NCBI GenBank assembly: GCA_030141605.1
Contig: JAQGDQ010000858.1
Span: 1-64,000, forward strand
Direction: 5' to 3'
DNA: 64,000 nucleotides
DNA from: Tubiluchus corallicola
Lineage: Eukaryota > Priapulida > Priapulimorpha > Priapulimorphida > Tubiluchidae
A program made the position numbers and the translations under genes. Positions 1-7,864 of the stretch are shown here, in pieces (position 1 is the first letter of the stretch; each line of letters opens with the position of its first letter). The notes below the pieces were generated by a model, which ran no database searches, had not been told where the DNA came from, and saw only the letters and a program-made list of their open reading frames with translations.

Positions 1-3000
1 GTCACGTACACCGGAGGCAGTTGCTCACTATCAAAACAGACAATGCTATCTTTGCTATTTCTAAACAGCCTGACTACCTCTTCAACTCTCTCTTTCAGCT
101 CAACCTTTTCACTCTTAGGCCTGGGCATCTTTGCAAAACTTGAAAATGACGAAGCAATAGAGGAGAGAGACTCTATCTGCTCCACCAAAGTACGGGTAAC
201 CTGTTTAAAATACTCGTCAAAATACCCAGCCTGCTGCTCTTTGAGGTGCTGTAAGTATTGAATACTAAGCTTCATAGGTGTCAGTGGATTTTTTATTTCA
301 TGAGCAACCTGTCTGGCCATCTCACGCCATGCTGACTCACGCTCGGAACGAGCCAACAGGACAGTACTCTCCGCCAACTCATCTACCTTTTTATTATACT
401 CATGTACCAACTTACCAATCTCATCTTCTGACTCATACTCTATCTTTATATTCGACACCCCCAGTTGTATTCCTTTGAGTTTCTCCCCTACCAAACGCAA
501 GGGAGAAGCTAATGCATTACTTATAAACACAGCCATCAGAAGGCTTATTAATGTTAGTAGTATATAAAGATTTACAAATGCTACAATAAAACCTGAAATC
601 TCATGCATCTGCTCTCTTCGCTTAGTAAAAAAGGGAATATTCAAATACCCCTTAGCCTGGCCGGCCTTATCAAACACCATAACATAAGCTGAGTAAAACG
701 ACATTTTCCCAATCTTCTCTCTATGAAGAAAACTATATCTTCCCTCCTTAGTCATAGCATTAAATGCCACCGGATTCATTCTATCCGAGGTAAGGCCTTT
801 GCTAAAAATATCATATCGCGAAGTTGCAAAAAGCACTCCCTCAGGATCAAAAAAGTTTATATCAGCCCAGAATATTTCAGATAACTGTATCAGGTCAAAT
901 TCAATTAAATCACTATTTAAACTATCCAGCCGTAACTCATCCTCAATCCTCATCTCCAGCTCAGACGATACAGACCTGAGCTTCTCACTCAAACTATCTT
1001 TAGTCCTCCTTTTAAACTGCTCATAATTATATATGATAACACCAGAACCCACAATTACCAGAGAAACAAAAAGTAGCGAGACTATAGCAAGCTGTATCTT
1101 ACGCCTGAAATCCCACTGCCTTCGCTTCAATCGCAAAGCACGTGTATTAACACCCACTACAAATATTCCTACCAGGTAGATCAAAAGAAACAGATAAGGG
1201 AAAGAGGCTATCTTGTCAATAAATGACCCGGACAGATAACTAACAACTGTGTAATTACCAGGAGCAACCCGATAAAAACAGTGTGAATACCCCTCCGCGC
1301 TAAAAAATGAAAACTCACTCTCCTCTCCATTTTCTATATCCGCTGTAAGAGCATACTCGTATGCTCCACGTCTACTCACCAGGTTTTTATCATAGTACTT
1401 AGCAAAACTAAAATACCTCCTGCGGCTACCAGCATAAAAATCTTCATCAAGCAATAGTTCGGAATAGCCTTGGCCTTCGGAGATAAGCTTCGAACGTATA
1501 TCAACAAACAAGGATAATGTATCGCCACCCACCAGGCTGGCACTTGCAACAGGTAAATGTCCAAAATAGGTAATATGCCCGTCAGGCTCATCCATAAAAT
1601 AGAACCTGCTTCCAGGAATACTCACGCCTTGCTTCTCAACCCTTTCCAAAAAAAAGTCACGACAATGGTGCAACACATTATCCGGCTGAACAAAAATACT
1701 ATCCCTCTCCCCGCACACAGTTATCTGTACCTCATAATTGCGCCAATAAGCACCAAAATAAGTCTTTATAATATACTCTTCATAAGCGCTGTATGGCATA
1801 TCTACCAAAGAAGTAGCAATACTGTCCTCCATAAGCTCCGACTCAACCTGAGACAAATATATCTCCACAGTTGGATCGCGCTCAGAGGCAAGATTAACAG
1901 CCAGAACTTTTTGGGTTTCCCGGGTACGCCTGTCAATATGCTTAAGCAAAAAGACATAAAAAAAAGTAGCGGTAAGAAGTGAAAATACAATTAAAAAAGT
2001 TGTTCTGTACTTACGAAGGCTTTCAAAGCTTACAAAAAAAGGAATAAGCAAAATAATGACATAGAAAATATATGATAAATATGCAACCCCGCCACTAGTA
2101 GCAAGGAAAAATATGGCATATGCCACTACGCCGGATATTAGAATATATAGAATCTTTTTAACTGGTGAAAATACACCTCTTGATACCGAGCAAAGCCTCA
2201 AAGCTATAAATAGAAAGCCAAATGACTGAAGGGCCTGAGCTGCAAGGCTCAACAAATTGACTGTTGATATGCGAAACTCCCGGTAAATGCTAAACGTTAT
2301 ATTAGAGTTTAGTATAAGAATACGAAAAAGATATACCATTAATGTAAAATAAAGAGCAGCAAACAGGAATGGGAAAGCTGATAAAAATGACAGCTTTCCT
2401 GATGCCGGCATATCTTTTTTATGATAACAACTAAAAAAAACAACAGATGCATAAAACATCAACACAGACAATATAATAAACTCACCCAGAGAAGACAACC
2501 ATGAACTAAAGGCAAAATAACGTGGGGAGTAGAAGCCTAAAAAATCAAATGTTCTGGGAAGTTTTAGCCAGTTGACTAAAACAAACATGAGCAAAGCAAC
2601 AGAGAGCCCTGCCAGAACTTTATATGCTCCGTGAACATCCTCTCGTGACCTTAAAAAGGTGATCGAATACAGCAAAAAAAGGAAAATACCCAGCAAAAAT
2701 AATAACGCTGGCAAAATAAGGCTTGATACAGGACAAACAGCTCCTCCCTTTTGCTGTACCGAAAACATAAAGTCCCCTTTTAAACTCCTAACATTACAAT
2801 CTTCCTCACCAGGTATATTGCTAATAAATACATTATCCAGCAAATGAAAATCACGATGAAAGGCATCTTTTAAGTACCTGTTTTGATAAGGAAATGTTTC
2901 CCTTACTAACATGTAACCTATAACGGTGTGGTTCCCCTCTCTCTTGCCATATATGCAGAACCAGCCGGTGGGCAACTTTTTAACTGTTCCATTGGTAAAA

Positions 3001-3335
3001 TATACATCTGGCAGACCACCAAATGCAACCAAAGAGGAGGACCAGTACTTAAGAGTATCTCCCTCAAATACACAAAAAGCAAACCCCTCTTTTGAGTACC
3101 CTTCAAGCTCTTCTTTGTCCAACTCAAAAGGCACACTCCCCTTCCCTACCCTCTCCATAATCATATCTATTGCGGAAAAAAGCTTCCCCTCTTTTTCATG
3201 AAGCACTCTCGACACCTTCAAGGTTAAATCACCGACAGTGAAAAAATTTAGCAAATAGTACTCCCTTCCCCAGGCCAACAAAATAAAAAGTAGACAAGCC
3301 GATAAAATGCTATTTCTTTTCAACTGTTGCTTCAT
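1..3335 (-). CDS. large multi-pass sensor histidine kinase (NtrY-like), C-terminus beyond left edge
   Basis: Reading the minus strand from the ATG at 3335 gives about 1,111 codons without a stop up to the window edge, so the protein is cut off. It has an N-terminal membrane segment (about residues 8-25), a first extracytoplasmic part, a block of about seven hydrophobic segments (about 205-465), another extracytoplasmic part, two membrane segments near 715 and 748, a second sensor-like loop, a last membrane segment near 925, then a HAMP-like stretch and a HisKA helix with REMARQVAHEIKNPLTPMK (phospho-acceptor His at about residue 1012). The ATPase domain should lie left of base 1. The HisKA and HAMP style resembles NtrY-type kinases. 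The start lies 3 bases after the rlmH stop, so the two are probably co-transcribed. The partner response regulator and the ligand are unknown. The family call is firm; the long sensor part is unassigned. Confidence 0.88.
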   Translation of the reverse strand, partial: MKQQLKRNSILSACLLFILLAWGREYYLLNFFTVGDLTLKVSRVLHEKEGKLFSAIDMIMERVGKGSVPFELDKEELEGYSKEGFAFCVFEGDTLKYWSSSLVAFGGLPDVYFTNGTVKKLPTGWFCIYGKREGNHTVIGYMLVRETFPYQNRYLKDAFHRDFHLLDNVFISNIPGEEDCNVRSLKGDFMFSVQQKGGAVCPVSSLILPALLFLLGIFLFLLYSITFLRSREDVHGAYKVLAGLSVALLMFVLVNWLKLPRTFDFLGFYSPRYFAFSSWLSSLGEFIILSVLMFYASVVFFSCYHKKDMPASGKLSFLSAFPFLFAALYFTLMVYLFRILILNSNITFSIYREFRISTVNLLSLAAQALQSFGFLFIALRLCSVSRGVFSPVKKILYILISGVVAYAIFFLATSGGVAYLSYIFYVIILLIPFFVSFESLRKYRTTFLIVFSLLTATFFYVFLLKHIDRRTRETQKVLAVNLASERDPTVEIYLSQVESELMEDSIATSLVDMPYSAYEEYIIKTYFGAYWRNYEVQITVCGERDSIFVQPDNVLHHCRDFFLERVEKQGVSIPGSRFYFMDEPDGHITYFGHLPVASASLVGGDTLSLFVDIRSKLISEGQGYSELLLDEDFYAGSRRRYFSFAKYYDKNLVSRRGAYEYALTADIENGEESEFSFFSAEGYSHCFYRVAPGNYTVVSYLSGSFIDKIASFPYLFLLIYLVGIFVVGVNTRALRLKRRQWDFRRKIQLAIVSLLFVSLVIVGSGVIIYNYEQFKRRTKDSLSEKLRSVSSELEMRIEDELRLDSLNSDLIEFDLIQLSEIFWADINFFDPEGVLFATSRYDIFSKGLTSDRMNPVAFNAMTKEGRYSFLHREKIGKMSFYSAYVMVFDKAGQAKGYLNIPFFTKRREQMHEISGFIVAFVNLYILLTLISLLMAVFISNALASPLRLVGEKLKGIQLGVSNIKIEYESEDEIGKLVHEYNKKVDELAESTVLLARSERESAWREMARQVAHEIKNPLTPMKLSIQYLQHLKEQQAGYFDEYFKQVTRTLVEQIESLSSIASSFSSFAKMPRPKSEKVELKERVEEVVRLFRNSKDSIVCFDSEQLPPVYV

Positions 3336-3338
3336 AAA

Positions 3339-3812
3339 CTACTGATGATGATAAGGCTCCCTATTTATTATAGTCATTGCACGATAAAGTTGCTCTACAA
3401 AAATCATTCGTACCATCTGATGAGAAAATGTCATTTTTGATAACGATATTGTACCATTTGTCCTTTGGTATACAGAGTGAGAAAAGCCGTACGGCCCTCC
3501 AATAAAAAAAACAAGATGCCGAACACTATCCAACATCTTTCTCTCAATCCAACTTGCAAAAGCTACAGAAGTAAGCCCGTCACCATGCTCATCAAGAAGT
3601 ATCAATACATCAGATAGATTAAGCCTGGCAAGAAGCAGCGACCCCTCTTTTCTCTTCTGCTCCCCAGCAGACAGCTTTTTAGCACCCTTCACGTCAGGTA
3701 TAACCTTTAGCTCAAACGGAACATAGTGAAACAACCTCTTCGTATAAATGTCTATTCCCTCTTGTAGATAACTCTTATCGGTTTTTCCAACCATGAATAA
3801 AGTAACCTTCAC
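3339..3812 (-). CDS. rlmH: 23S rRNA pseudouridine-1915 N3-methyltransferase RlmH
   Basis: A 157-residue SPOUT-class methyltransferase, the usual length for RlmH, which methylates pseudouridine 1915 in helix 69 of 23S rRNA using S-adenosylmethionine. The family signature is complete: the glycine-rich turn FIGGPYGFS, then SLSKMTFSHQMVRMIFVEQLYRA and the C-terminal NREPYHH that form the knotted SAM site and dimer face. It starts at the ATG at 3812 and is followed 3 bases later by the histidine kinase gene. In many Bacteroidota rlmH is next to a DUF4783 gene, as here, though in this window that gene is divergent. Confidence 0.96.
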   Translation of the reverse strand: MKVTLFMVGKTDKSYLQEGIDIYTKRLFHYVPFELKVIPDVKGAKKLSAGEQKRKEGSLLLARLNLSDVLILLDEHGDGLTSVAFASWIERKMLDSVRHLVFFIGGPYGFSHSVYQRTNGTISLSKMTFSHQMVRMIFVEQLYRAMTIINREPYHHQ

Positions 3813-3892
3813 TTGTAAATCAATGTCAATTAGTACTCTGCCTCCACTTCTGTCTCATACCCGCTACAACAACTGTAAACTAACTCTCTTTG

Positions 3893-3900
3893 CAAACATA
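3893..3900 (-). promoter_or_regulatory. candidate -7 box for rlmH
   Basis: The minus strand reads TATGTTTG here, which fits the Bacteroidota -7 consensus TAnnTTTG. A start site would fall near 3886, about 75 bases before the rlmH ATG. No well-spaced TTG -33 element is visible, so this is a weak call. Confidence 0.3.
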
Positions 3901-4050
3901 TCCTTGCACTTAACCAAGCTTAAAATTAAAAATTAACCAGGACTTTCCCAGACCGGAAGCTAACTTTCACAGCAATAGCAAACAACCTGCACATAACTTT
4001 ACGCAATTACCGCAATTTGGTTCAAAGCTAGCTCTATTCCCAGACTATTT

Positions 4051-4176
4051 AGGCTTTTACAAAAAAAAGATCTTGCTTTAGGTTGGAGAAAAATTTGATG
4101 AAAATCACAAATTACTGATATAAATGAGGGTTTTGACAAAAGCATTAATAAAAAGATGAGCTTTGCAAATGCAGCC
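4051..4176 (+). repeat. dispersed intergenic repeat, copy 1
   Basis: A near full-length copy in the divergent rlmH/DUF4783 gap. It has a worn left end (AGGCTTTTAC), the core ATTACTGATATAAATGAGGG, the A-rich block TTAATAAAAAGATGAGC and a right end CTTTGCAAATGCAGCC. It lies 74 bases upstream of copy 2 in the same orientation. The rest of this 625-base gap (3813-4437) holds copy 2 and otherwise nothing I recognise. Confidence 0.75.
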
Positions 4177-4250
4177 TTACAATAAAATTCGACCTTATAT
4201 GTATAAAGACTACCATTTAGCAATATAATTTGTATCTTGGAGGTTAAACT

Positions 4251-4388
4251 AGGCCTTTACAGGGCAAAAGACGGTATCATCTTGAGAAAAAATTCGATGA
4301 AAAATCGCAGCTTACTGATGTAAATAAAGATCGTGAAAGAGGTTTTGACTAAAATGTTAATAAAAAGATAAATTTTGCAAAAGACCTC
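4251..4388 (+). repeat. dispersed intergenic repeat, copy 2
   Basis: Left end AGGCCTTTACAGGGC, core CTTACTGATGTAAATAA, then TTAATAAAAAGATAA and right end TTTTGCAAAAGACCTC. It ends about 50 bases before the probable DUF4783 start, so it may lie in that gene's promoter or leader. A TTG codon inside its right end artificially lengthens the downstream reading frame. Confidence 0.8.
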
Positions 4389-4437
4389 ACAACTGTCTTT
4401 ATTGAGACATGATTATATCGGTATAAATACTATTGGT

Positions 4438-4866
4438 TTGAATAAAAGTACAATACTACTTCCAGCCTTTTGTGGCTTTTTCTTATCTTTAGCTCTTCTT
4501 TCCAGTGCTCAAGTACCAGATCAAATAGTGAGGGGATTTAAAGCAGGAAATGCAAAAACTATTGCTCAATATTTCAATGAAAGCATTGAGCTTATGATTT
4601 CCGATACAGAAAATGTCTGCTCAAAAGCTCAGGCTGAGCAAATACTAAAAGGATTTTTTAATAAAAATATCCCTTCCGGCTTTAAAATAGTGCATCAGGG
4701 AGACGAAGAGCACACAAAATATGTTGTGGGAAATCTTCAGTCAGACCATAACCTATTTCAGGTGCAAATACTTCTGAAAAAGAAAGGAGGTAAACAAACA
4801 ATTCATAAACTTCGAATTGAAAAAAATAAAAACTCAAAAAAATATCGCCATGTCGAGATGGAATAA
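4438..4866 (+). CDS. DUF4783 exported protein
   Basis: A small secreted protein of about 142 residues. I chose the TTG at 4438 because it opens directly onto a good signal peptide, MNKSTILLPAFCGFFLSLAL followed by LSSA, with cleavage likely before QVPDQ. A longer frame exists from a TTG at 4375, but that lies in repeat copy 2. The mature part (…IVRGFKAGNAKTIAQYFNES…) resembles the NTF2-like DUF4783 family of Bacteroidota, whose function is not known. It overlaps the start of the next gene, suggesting translational coupling. Family call moderate; role unknown. Confidence 0.75.
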   Translation: MNKSTILLPAFCGFFLSLALLSSAQVPDQIVRGFKAGNAKTIAQYFNESIELMISDTENVCSKAQAEQILKGFFNKNIPSGFKIVHQGDEEHTKYVVGNLQSDHNLFQVQILLKKKGGKQTIHKLRIEKNKNSKKYRHVEME

Positions 4867-5851
4867 CCTAAAAGTAAAATCAACCAACTCAACAAATAGT
4901 ATAATAGAGAAAGCTAAAAAAATTACTATCCCTTTCTTTGACAATGTGCCACTTTATGATGTCTCTGTATTTTTCTGGAAAGGCATTATAAATGGCTCAA
5001 TTACAACAAGAGCGTCAGCCATTGCCTTCAACTTTATACTAGCTCTATTTCCGGCAACAATCTTCTTTTTTACCCTTATTCCCTACATTCCCATAGAGGA
5101 CTTTCAACAGGATCTATTTATGATAATAAATAACATAATGCCTAGTGATACTTCTCTAATTATTACTATAGAGGATGTTATTATGAGGCCACACGGTGGG
5201 CTTCTATCATTTGGATTCTTTGCAACGCTGATATTTGCGACAAACGGAGCAAGCTCAATAATATCTGCTTTTAACGCAACAACACATGCTATTGAAACCC
5301 GTTCATGGCTAAACCAAAGATTAGTAGCGCTGGTGCTTGTTCTTATAATATTCGGGTTGACAACACTGAGTGTTACCCTTATAGCAGTAAGCGAGACAGT
5401 AATGTATTTTTTGGTTAAAGAAAATATATTACAAATAAACCTAACTTACTATCTGCTTTCAATTGGAAAATGGATTGTAATTTGTGCTCTTTTATTTTTT
5501 GCCAACGCCTTTCTCTTTTATCTCGCTCCAGCAAAAAAATCAAAGTTTCGCTTTATCTCAGCCGGAGGCTCTTTAGCAACATCATTAACAATTATAACAT
5601 CTATCGGATTCTCTTTCTATATAAATAACTTTGGCAACTACAATAAACTGTATGGCTCTATTGGTACATTGCTTGTCGTAATGATGTGGCTGTACCTTAA
5701 CTCTCTGGCACAACTATTAGGCTTTGAATTAAATGCCAGTATTACATCCGCAAGAAGTAATAGTCATACCTTTTCAGCAAAGAAACATAGCCCCCCCTTA
5801 ATCGCAGTAAAACAGGAGAATAAAAATAATAACTACGGCATATCAATGTAG
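4850..5851 (+). CDS. YihY/BrkB-family inner membrane protein
   Basis: A multi-pass membrane protein of about 333 residues with roughly six hydrophobic segments. It carries YihY/BrkB family features: the motif TTRASAIAFNFILALFPA at the first membrane segment, GASSIISAFNATTH in the middle, and the C-terminal YGSIGTLLVVMMWLYLNSL. Members were once called ribonuclease BN, a name now dropped; they are probably transporters. The ATG at 4850 overlaps the DUF4783 gene by 17 bases; an alternative ATG at 4817 would add 11 residues. It is likely in one operon with DUF4783. Confidence 0.88.
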   Translation: MSRWNNLKVKSTNSTNSIIEKAKKITIPFFDNVPLYDVSVFFWKGIINGSITTRASAIAFNFILALFPATIFFFTLIPYIPIEDFQQDLFMIINNIMPSDTSLIITIEDVIMRPHGGLLSFGFFATLIFATNGASSIISAFNATTHAIETRSWLNQRLVALVLVLIIFGLTTLSVTLIAVSETVMYFLVKENILQINLTYYLLSIGKWIVICALLFFANAFLFYLAPAKKSKFRFISAGGSLATSLTIITSIGFSFYINNFGNYNKLYGSIGTLLVVMMWLYLNSLAQLLGFELNASITSARSNSHTFSAKKHSPPLIAVKQENKNNNYGISM

Positions 5852-5853
5852 TG

Positions 5854-5996
5854 GAAACCTTTGCAGTGCAATAAAACCTGACACGGATTGAAGAGAAGCT
5901 CATTAATAAAACTGTAATTTACTAACGTAAATGAGGATTTTGAAGAAGGTTTTGGCGACAGTATCAATAAAAAGATGAACTTTGCAAAGCTTTCTC
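5854..5996 (+). repeat. dispersed intergenic repeat, copy 3
   Basis: Left end AAACCTTTGCAGTGC, core dyad TTTACTAACGTAAA, then AATAAAAAGATGAAC and right end TTTGCAAAGCTTTCTC. It fills most of the yihY-ruvC gap. The ATG in its AAGATGAAC block is in frame with ruvC and creates a spurious 22-residue N-terminal extension. Confidence 0.8.
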
Positions 5997-6040
5997 AATC
6001 AAAAAACACTAGCTCTATTAAGAAGAGTTTAAAAACATCA

Positions 6041-6598
6041 ATGGAGAACAAATCAAGTAAAACAATACTAGGAATAGATCCCGGTTCAAATGTAATGGGA
6101 TATGGCATAATTAGAATCAGGGAAAAAAAAGTATCAGTAGTTACAATGGGAGTTATTAAAACATCCCGCATGGGGGATCACTACCAAAAACTTCGCCATA
6201 TTTTCAACCGTACACTTCATCTGGTAAACGAATTCACGCCAGATGAAGCTGCCCTTGAAGCCCCATTTTTTGGGAAAAATGTCCAGTCAATGCTAAAACT
6301 GGGGAGGGCACAAGGTGTTGCAATGGCAGCAGTTCTTTCTAAAGGCATCCCTGTTTTTGAGTATGCTCCACTGCGAATCAAGCTATCTATTACCGGAAAT
6401 GGAAGTGCCTCAAAAGAGCAAGTAGCCTTTTTCCTTCAGCAGATGTTTAATATCAAAATCATGCCACCGGAGCTTGATGCCACCGATGGGCTAGCAGCAG
6501 CAGTGTGCCATCATCTAAGCCCTAAAGACTACCTATCAGGTAAATCCTACAAAAACTGGGAAGACTATATACGCAAAAATCCGAAAAAAGTTAAATAA
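6041..6598 (+). CDS. ruvC: crossover junction endodeoxyribonuclease RuvC
   Basis: Holliday junction resolvase of about 185 residues, the family's usual size. It has the N-terminal active-site strand ILGIDPGSNVMGYGII (first catalytic Asp), LEAPFFGKNVQSMLKLGRAQG (catalytic Glu) and the C-terminal acidic pair in PELDATDGLAAAVCHH. I chose the ATG at 6041 (MENKSSKTILG) rather than the in-frame ATG at 5975, because the intervening 22 codons lie in or next to repeat copy 3 and resemble no RuvC N-terminus. It works with RuvAB in recombinational repair. It is convergent with the HIT gene. Confidence 0.95.
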   Translation: MENKSSKTILGIDPGSNVMGYGIIRIREKKVSVVTMGVIKTSRMGDHYQKLRHIFNRTLHLVNEFTPDEAALEAPFFGKNVQSMLKLGRAQGVAMAAVLSKGIPVFEYAPLRIKLSITGNGSASKEQVAFFLQQMFNIKIMPPELDATDGLAAAVCHHLSPKDYLSGKSYKNWEDYIRKNPKKVK

Positions 6599-6622
6599 AG
6601 CACTACAAACCATTAACTATCC

Positions 6623-7021
6623 TCATGCGGTAAGCTCAGCTCTTATTTTCGCTGCAATTTCAGAGAACTCCTCATTTGATAGCCTGAGCTTTGGATTTGC
6701 AAAATTAATATCTCGCTCTGTCTGTAGTGGAACTAAGTGTATATGAGCATGTGGCACCTCAAGCCCCAAAACTACAACTCCGATTTTAATACAGGGGATA
6801 GCCTTTTTAAGAGCCACAGCAACCTTTTTGGCAAATAAATGCAGCTCAGCAAAAAGATCATCATCCATATCAAAAAGATAGTCAATCTCTCTTTTGGGGA
6901 TAACCAGGACGTGCCCTTTAACCAAAGGGAACACATCCAAAAAGGCAAGGAAATCTCCATCTTCAGCAATTTTGTATGCCGGGATATCTCCATTTACAAT
7001 TTTTGTAAAAACACTTACCAT
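6623..7021 (-). CDS. HIT-family nucleotide hydrolase
   Basis: A histidine-triad protein of about 132 residues. The diagnostic HxHxHxx motif is present as HAHIHLVPL near the C-terminus, preceded by FLDVFPLVKGHVLVIPKRE, the usual HIT core. Such proteins hydrolyse nucleoside phosphoramidates or dinucleoside polyphosphates; the real substrate cannot be inferred. I prefer the ATG at 7021 (MVSVFTKIVNGDIPAYKI) because HIT proteins normally begin close to IVxGEIPA; an upstream ATG at 7060 adds 13 unlikely residues. It follows greA on the same strand, as is common in this phylum. Confidence 0.93.
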   Translation of the reverse strand: MVSVFTKIVNGDIPAYKIAEDGDFLAFLDVFPLVKGHVLVIPKREIDYLFDMDDDLFAELHLFAKKVAVALKKAIPCIKIGVVVLGLEVPHAHIHLVPLQTERDINFANPKLRLSNEEFSEIAAKIRAELTA

Positions 7022-7099
7022 ACTTACGCAAAGTAATACATGGCAGCAATACGCCCCCATTTCAAACCACCCATTCCCCTCTTATTACTAACTGGATAA

Positions 7100-7579
7100 C
7101 TAAATATCAAGTCCTATATTGATTATTTCAAACGGTATAACTCCTGTTGGCACTTTAATTTCTACCTCTGTCCCTACCTTCTTGCCCAAGAGACCCTGGG
7201 CAATTGGAGTATCAACACTTATCTTCCCTGCTTTAATATCCGCCTCATGCTCTGAAACAATAGTATACGACATCACTGCACCGCTCTTCTTATTCTTTAT
7301 TGTCACCTTATTAAATATCTGAACCACAGATATATCAATCTTAGACTTGTCAATAATCCTCGCATTCATTATCTGCTCCTTGAGCTGCGCAATCTTGGCT
7401 TCCAGCATACCTTGAGCATCTTTAGCAGCATCATACTCTGCATTCTCAGAAATATCACCTTTTTCTATCGCCTCCCCAATCTGTTTTGAAATGGCGGGGC
7501 GCTCAATTGAAATAAGCTTCTCAAGTTCGGATTTCAGTTTATCCAAGCCTTTTGAAGTTATATAAGTTACCTTAGCCAT
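7100..7579 (-). CDS. greA: transcription elongation factor GreA
   Basis: A 159-residue GreA with both domains. The N-terminal coiled coil carries the acidic tip GDISENAEYDAAKDAQG, which reaches into the RNA polymerase secondary channel to stimulate transcript cleavage. The C-terminal FKBP-like domain ends with PIAQGLLGKKVGTEVEIKVP. It rescues backtracked polymerase. The 5' leader holds a terminator-like hairpin (see 7600-7637). The HIT gene lies downstream on the same strand. Confidence 0.96.
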   Translation of the reverse strand: MAKVTYITSKGLDKLKSELEKLISIERPAISKQIGEAIEKGDISENAEYDAAKDAQGMLEAKIAQLKEQIMNARIIDKSKIDISVVQIFNKVTIKNKKSGAVMSYTIVSEHEADIKAGKISVDTPIAQGLLGKKVGTEVEIKVPTGVIPFEIINIGLDI

Positions 7580-7599
7580 TTTACCTGATTTAGATAGTT

Positions 7600-7637
7600 A
7601 AAAAAATAAGAAGAATCCCATGTGCCAGGACTCTTCC
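7600..7637 (-). terminator. terminator-like hairpin in the greA leader
   Basis: In the minus-strand transcript, GAAGAGTCC (7628-7636) pairs with GGATTCTTC (7610-7618): nine pairs including one G-U, loop of nine. It is followed at once by TTATTTTTTT. It lies between the probable greA promoter (7660-7667) and the greA ATG (7579), so termination here would release an RNA of about 50 nt instead of the greA mRNA. Confidence 0.65.
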
Positions 7638-7659
7638 CCATATCTGAGTCTTATATATA

Positions 7660-7667
7660 CAAATGTA
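7660..7667 (-). promoter_or_regulatory. candidate -7 box for greA
   Basis: The minus strand reads TACATTTG, a match to TAnnTTTG. Transcription would start near 7653, about 75 bases before the greA ATG and just upstream of the leader hairpin. No clear TTG -33 element. Confidence 0.45.
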
Positions 7668-7692
7668 ATGTTTTTCCCGAAAACTACACTAT

Positions 7693-7819
7693 GAGACCTT
7701 TACAAAGCGAAATATTTTTGTTTATACAGAGGGGCCTTTTGATGAAAAGTCACAACTTACTGACATAAATGAAGATTTTGACAAAACATTAATAAAAAGA
7801 AGAGCCTCGCAAAGCTCTC
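7693..7819 (+). repeat. dispersed intergenic repeat, copy 4
   Basis: Left end GAGACCTTTACAAAGCGAAA, core CTTACTGACATAAATGAAG, TTAATAAAAAGAAGAGC and right end CTCGCAAAGCTCTC. The bases ACTAT occur directly on both sides, the best candidate for a 5-bp target duplication in the family. It lies between greA and the acidic membrane protein gene. Confidence 0.8.
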
Positions 7820-7864
7820 ACTATATAAAATTAATCAAAAAAATAAAGATGCAAAAAACAGAAC

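Noticed and set aside
1557-1982. 141-codon plus-strand open frame
   Set aside because: It lies opposite the histidine kinase frame, has no motif, and its composition reflects the reverse of membrane-protein codons.
4051-4388. CRISPR array from the two repeated units upstream of DUF4783
   Set aside because: The units are over 120 bp, imperfect and scattered singly elsewhere; no short regular repeats, spacers or cas genes are present anywhere in the window.
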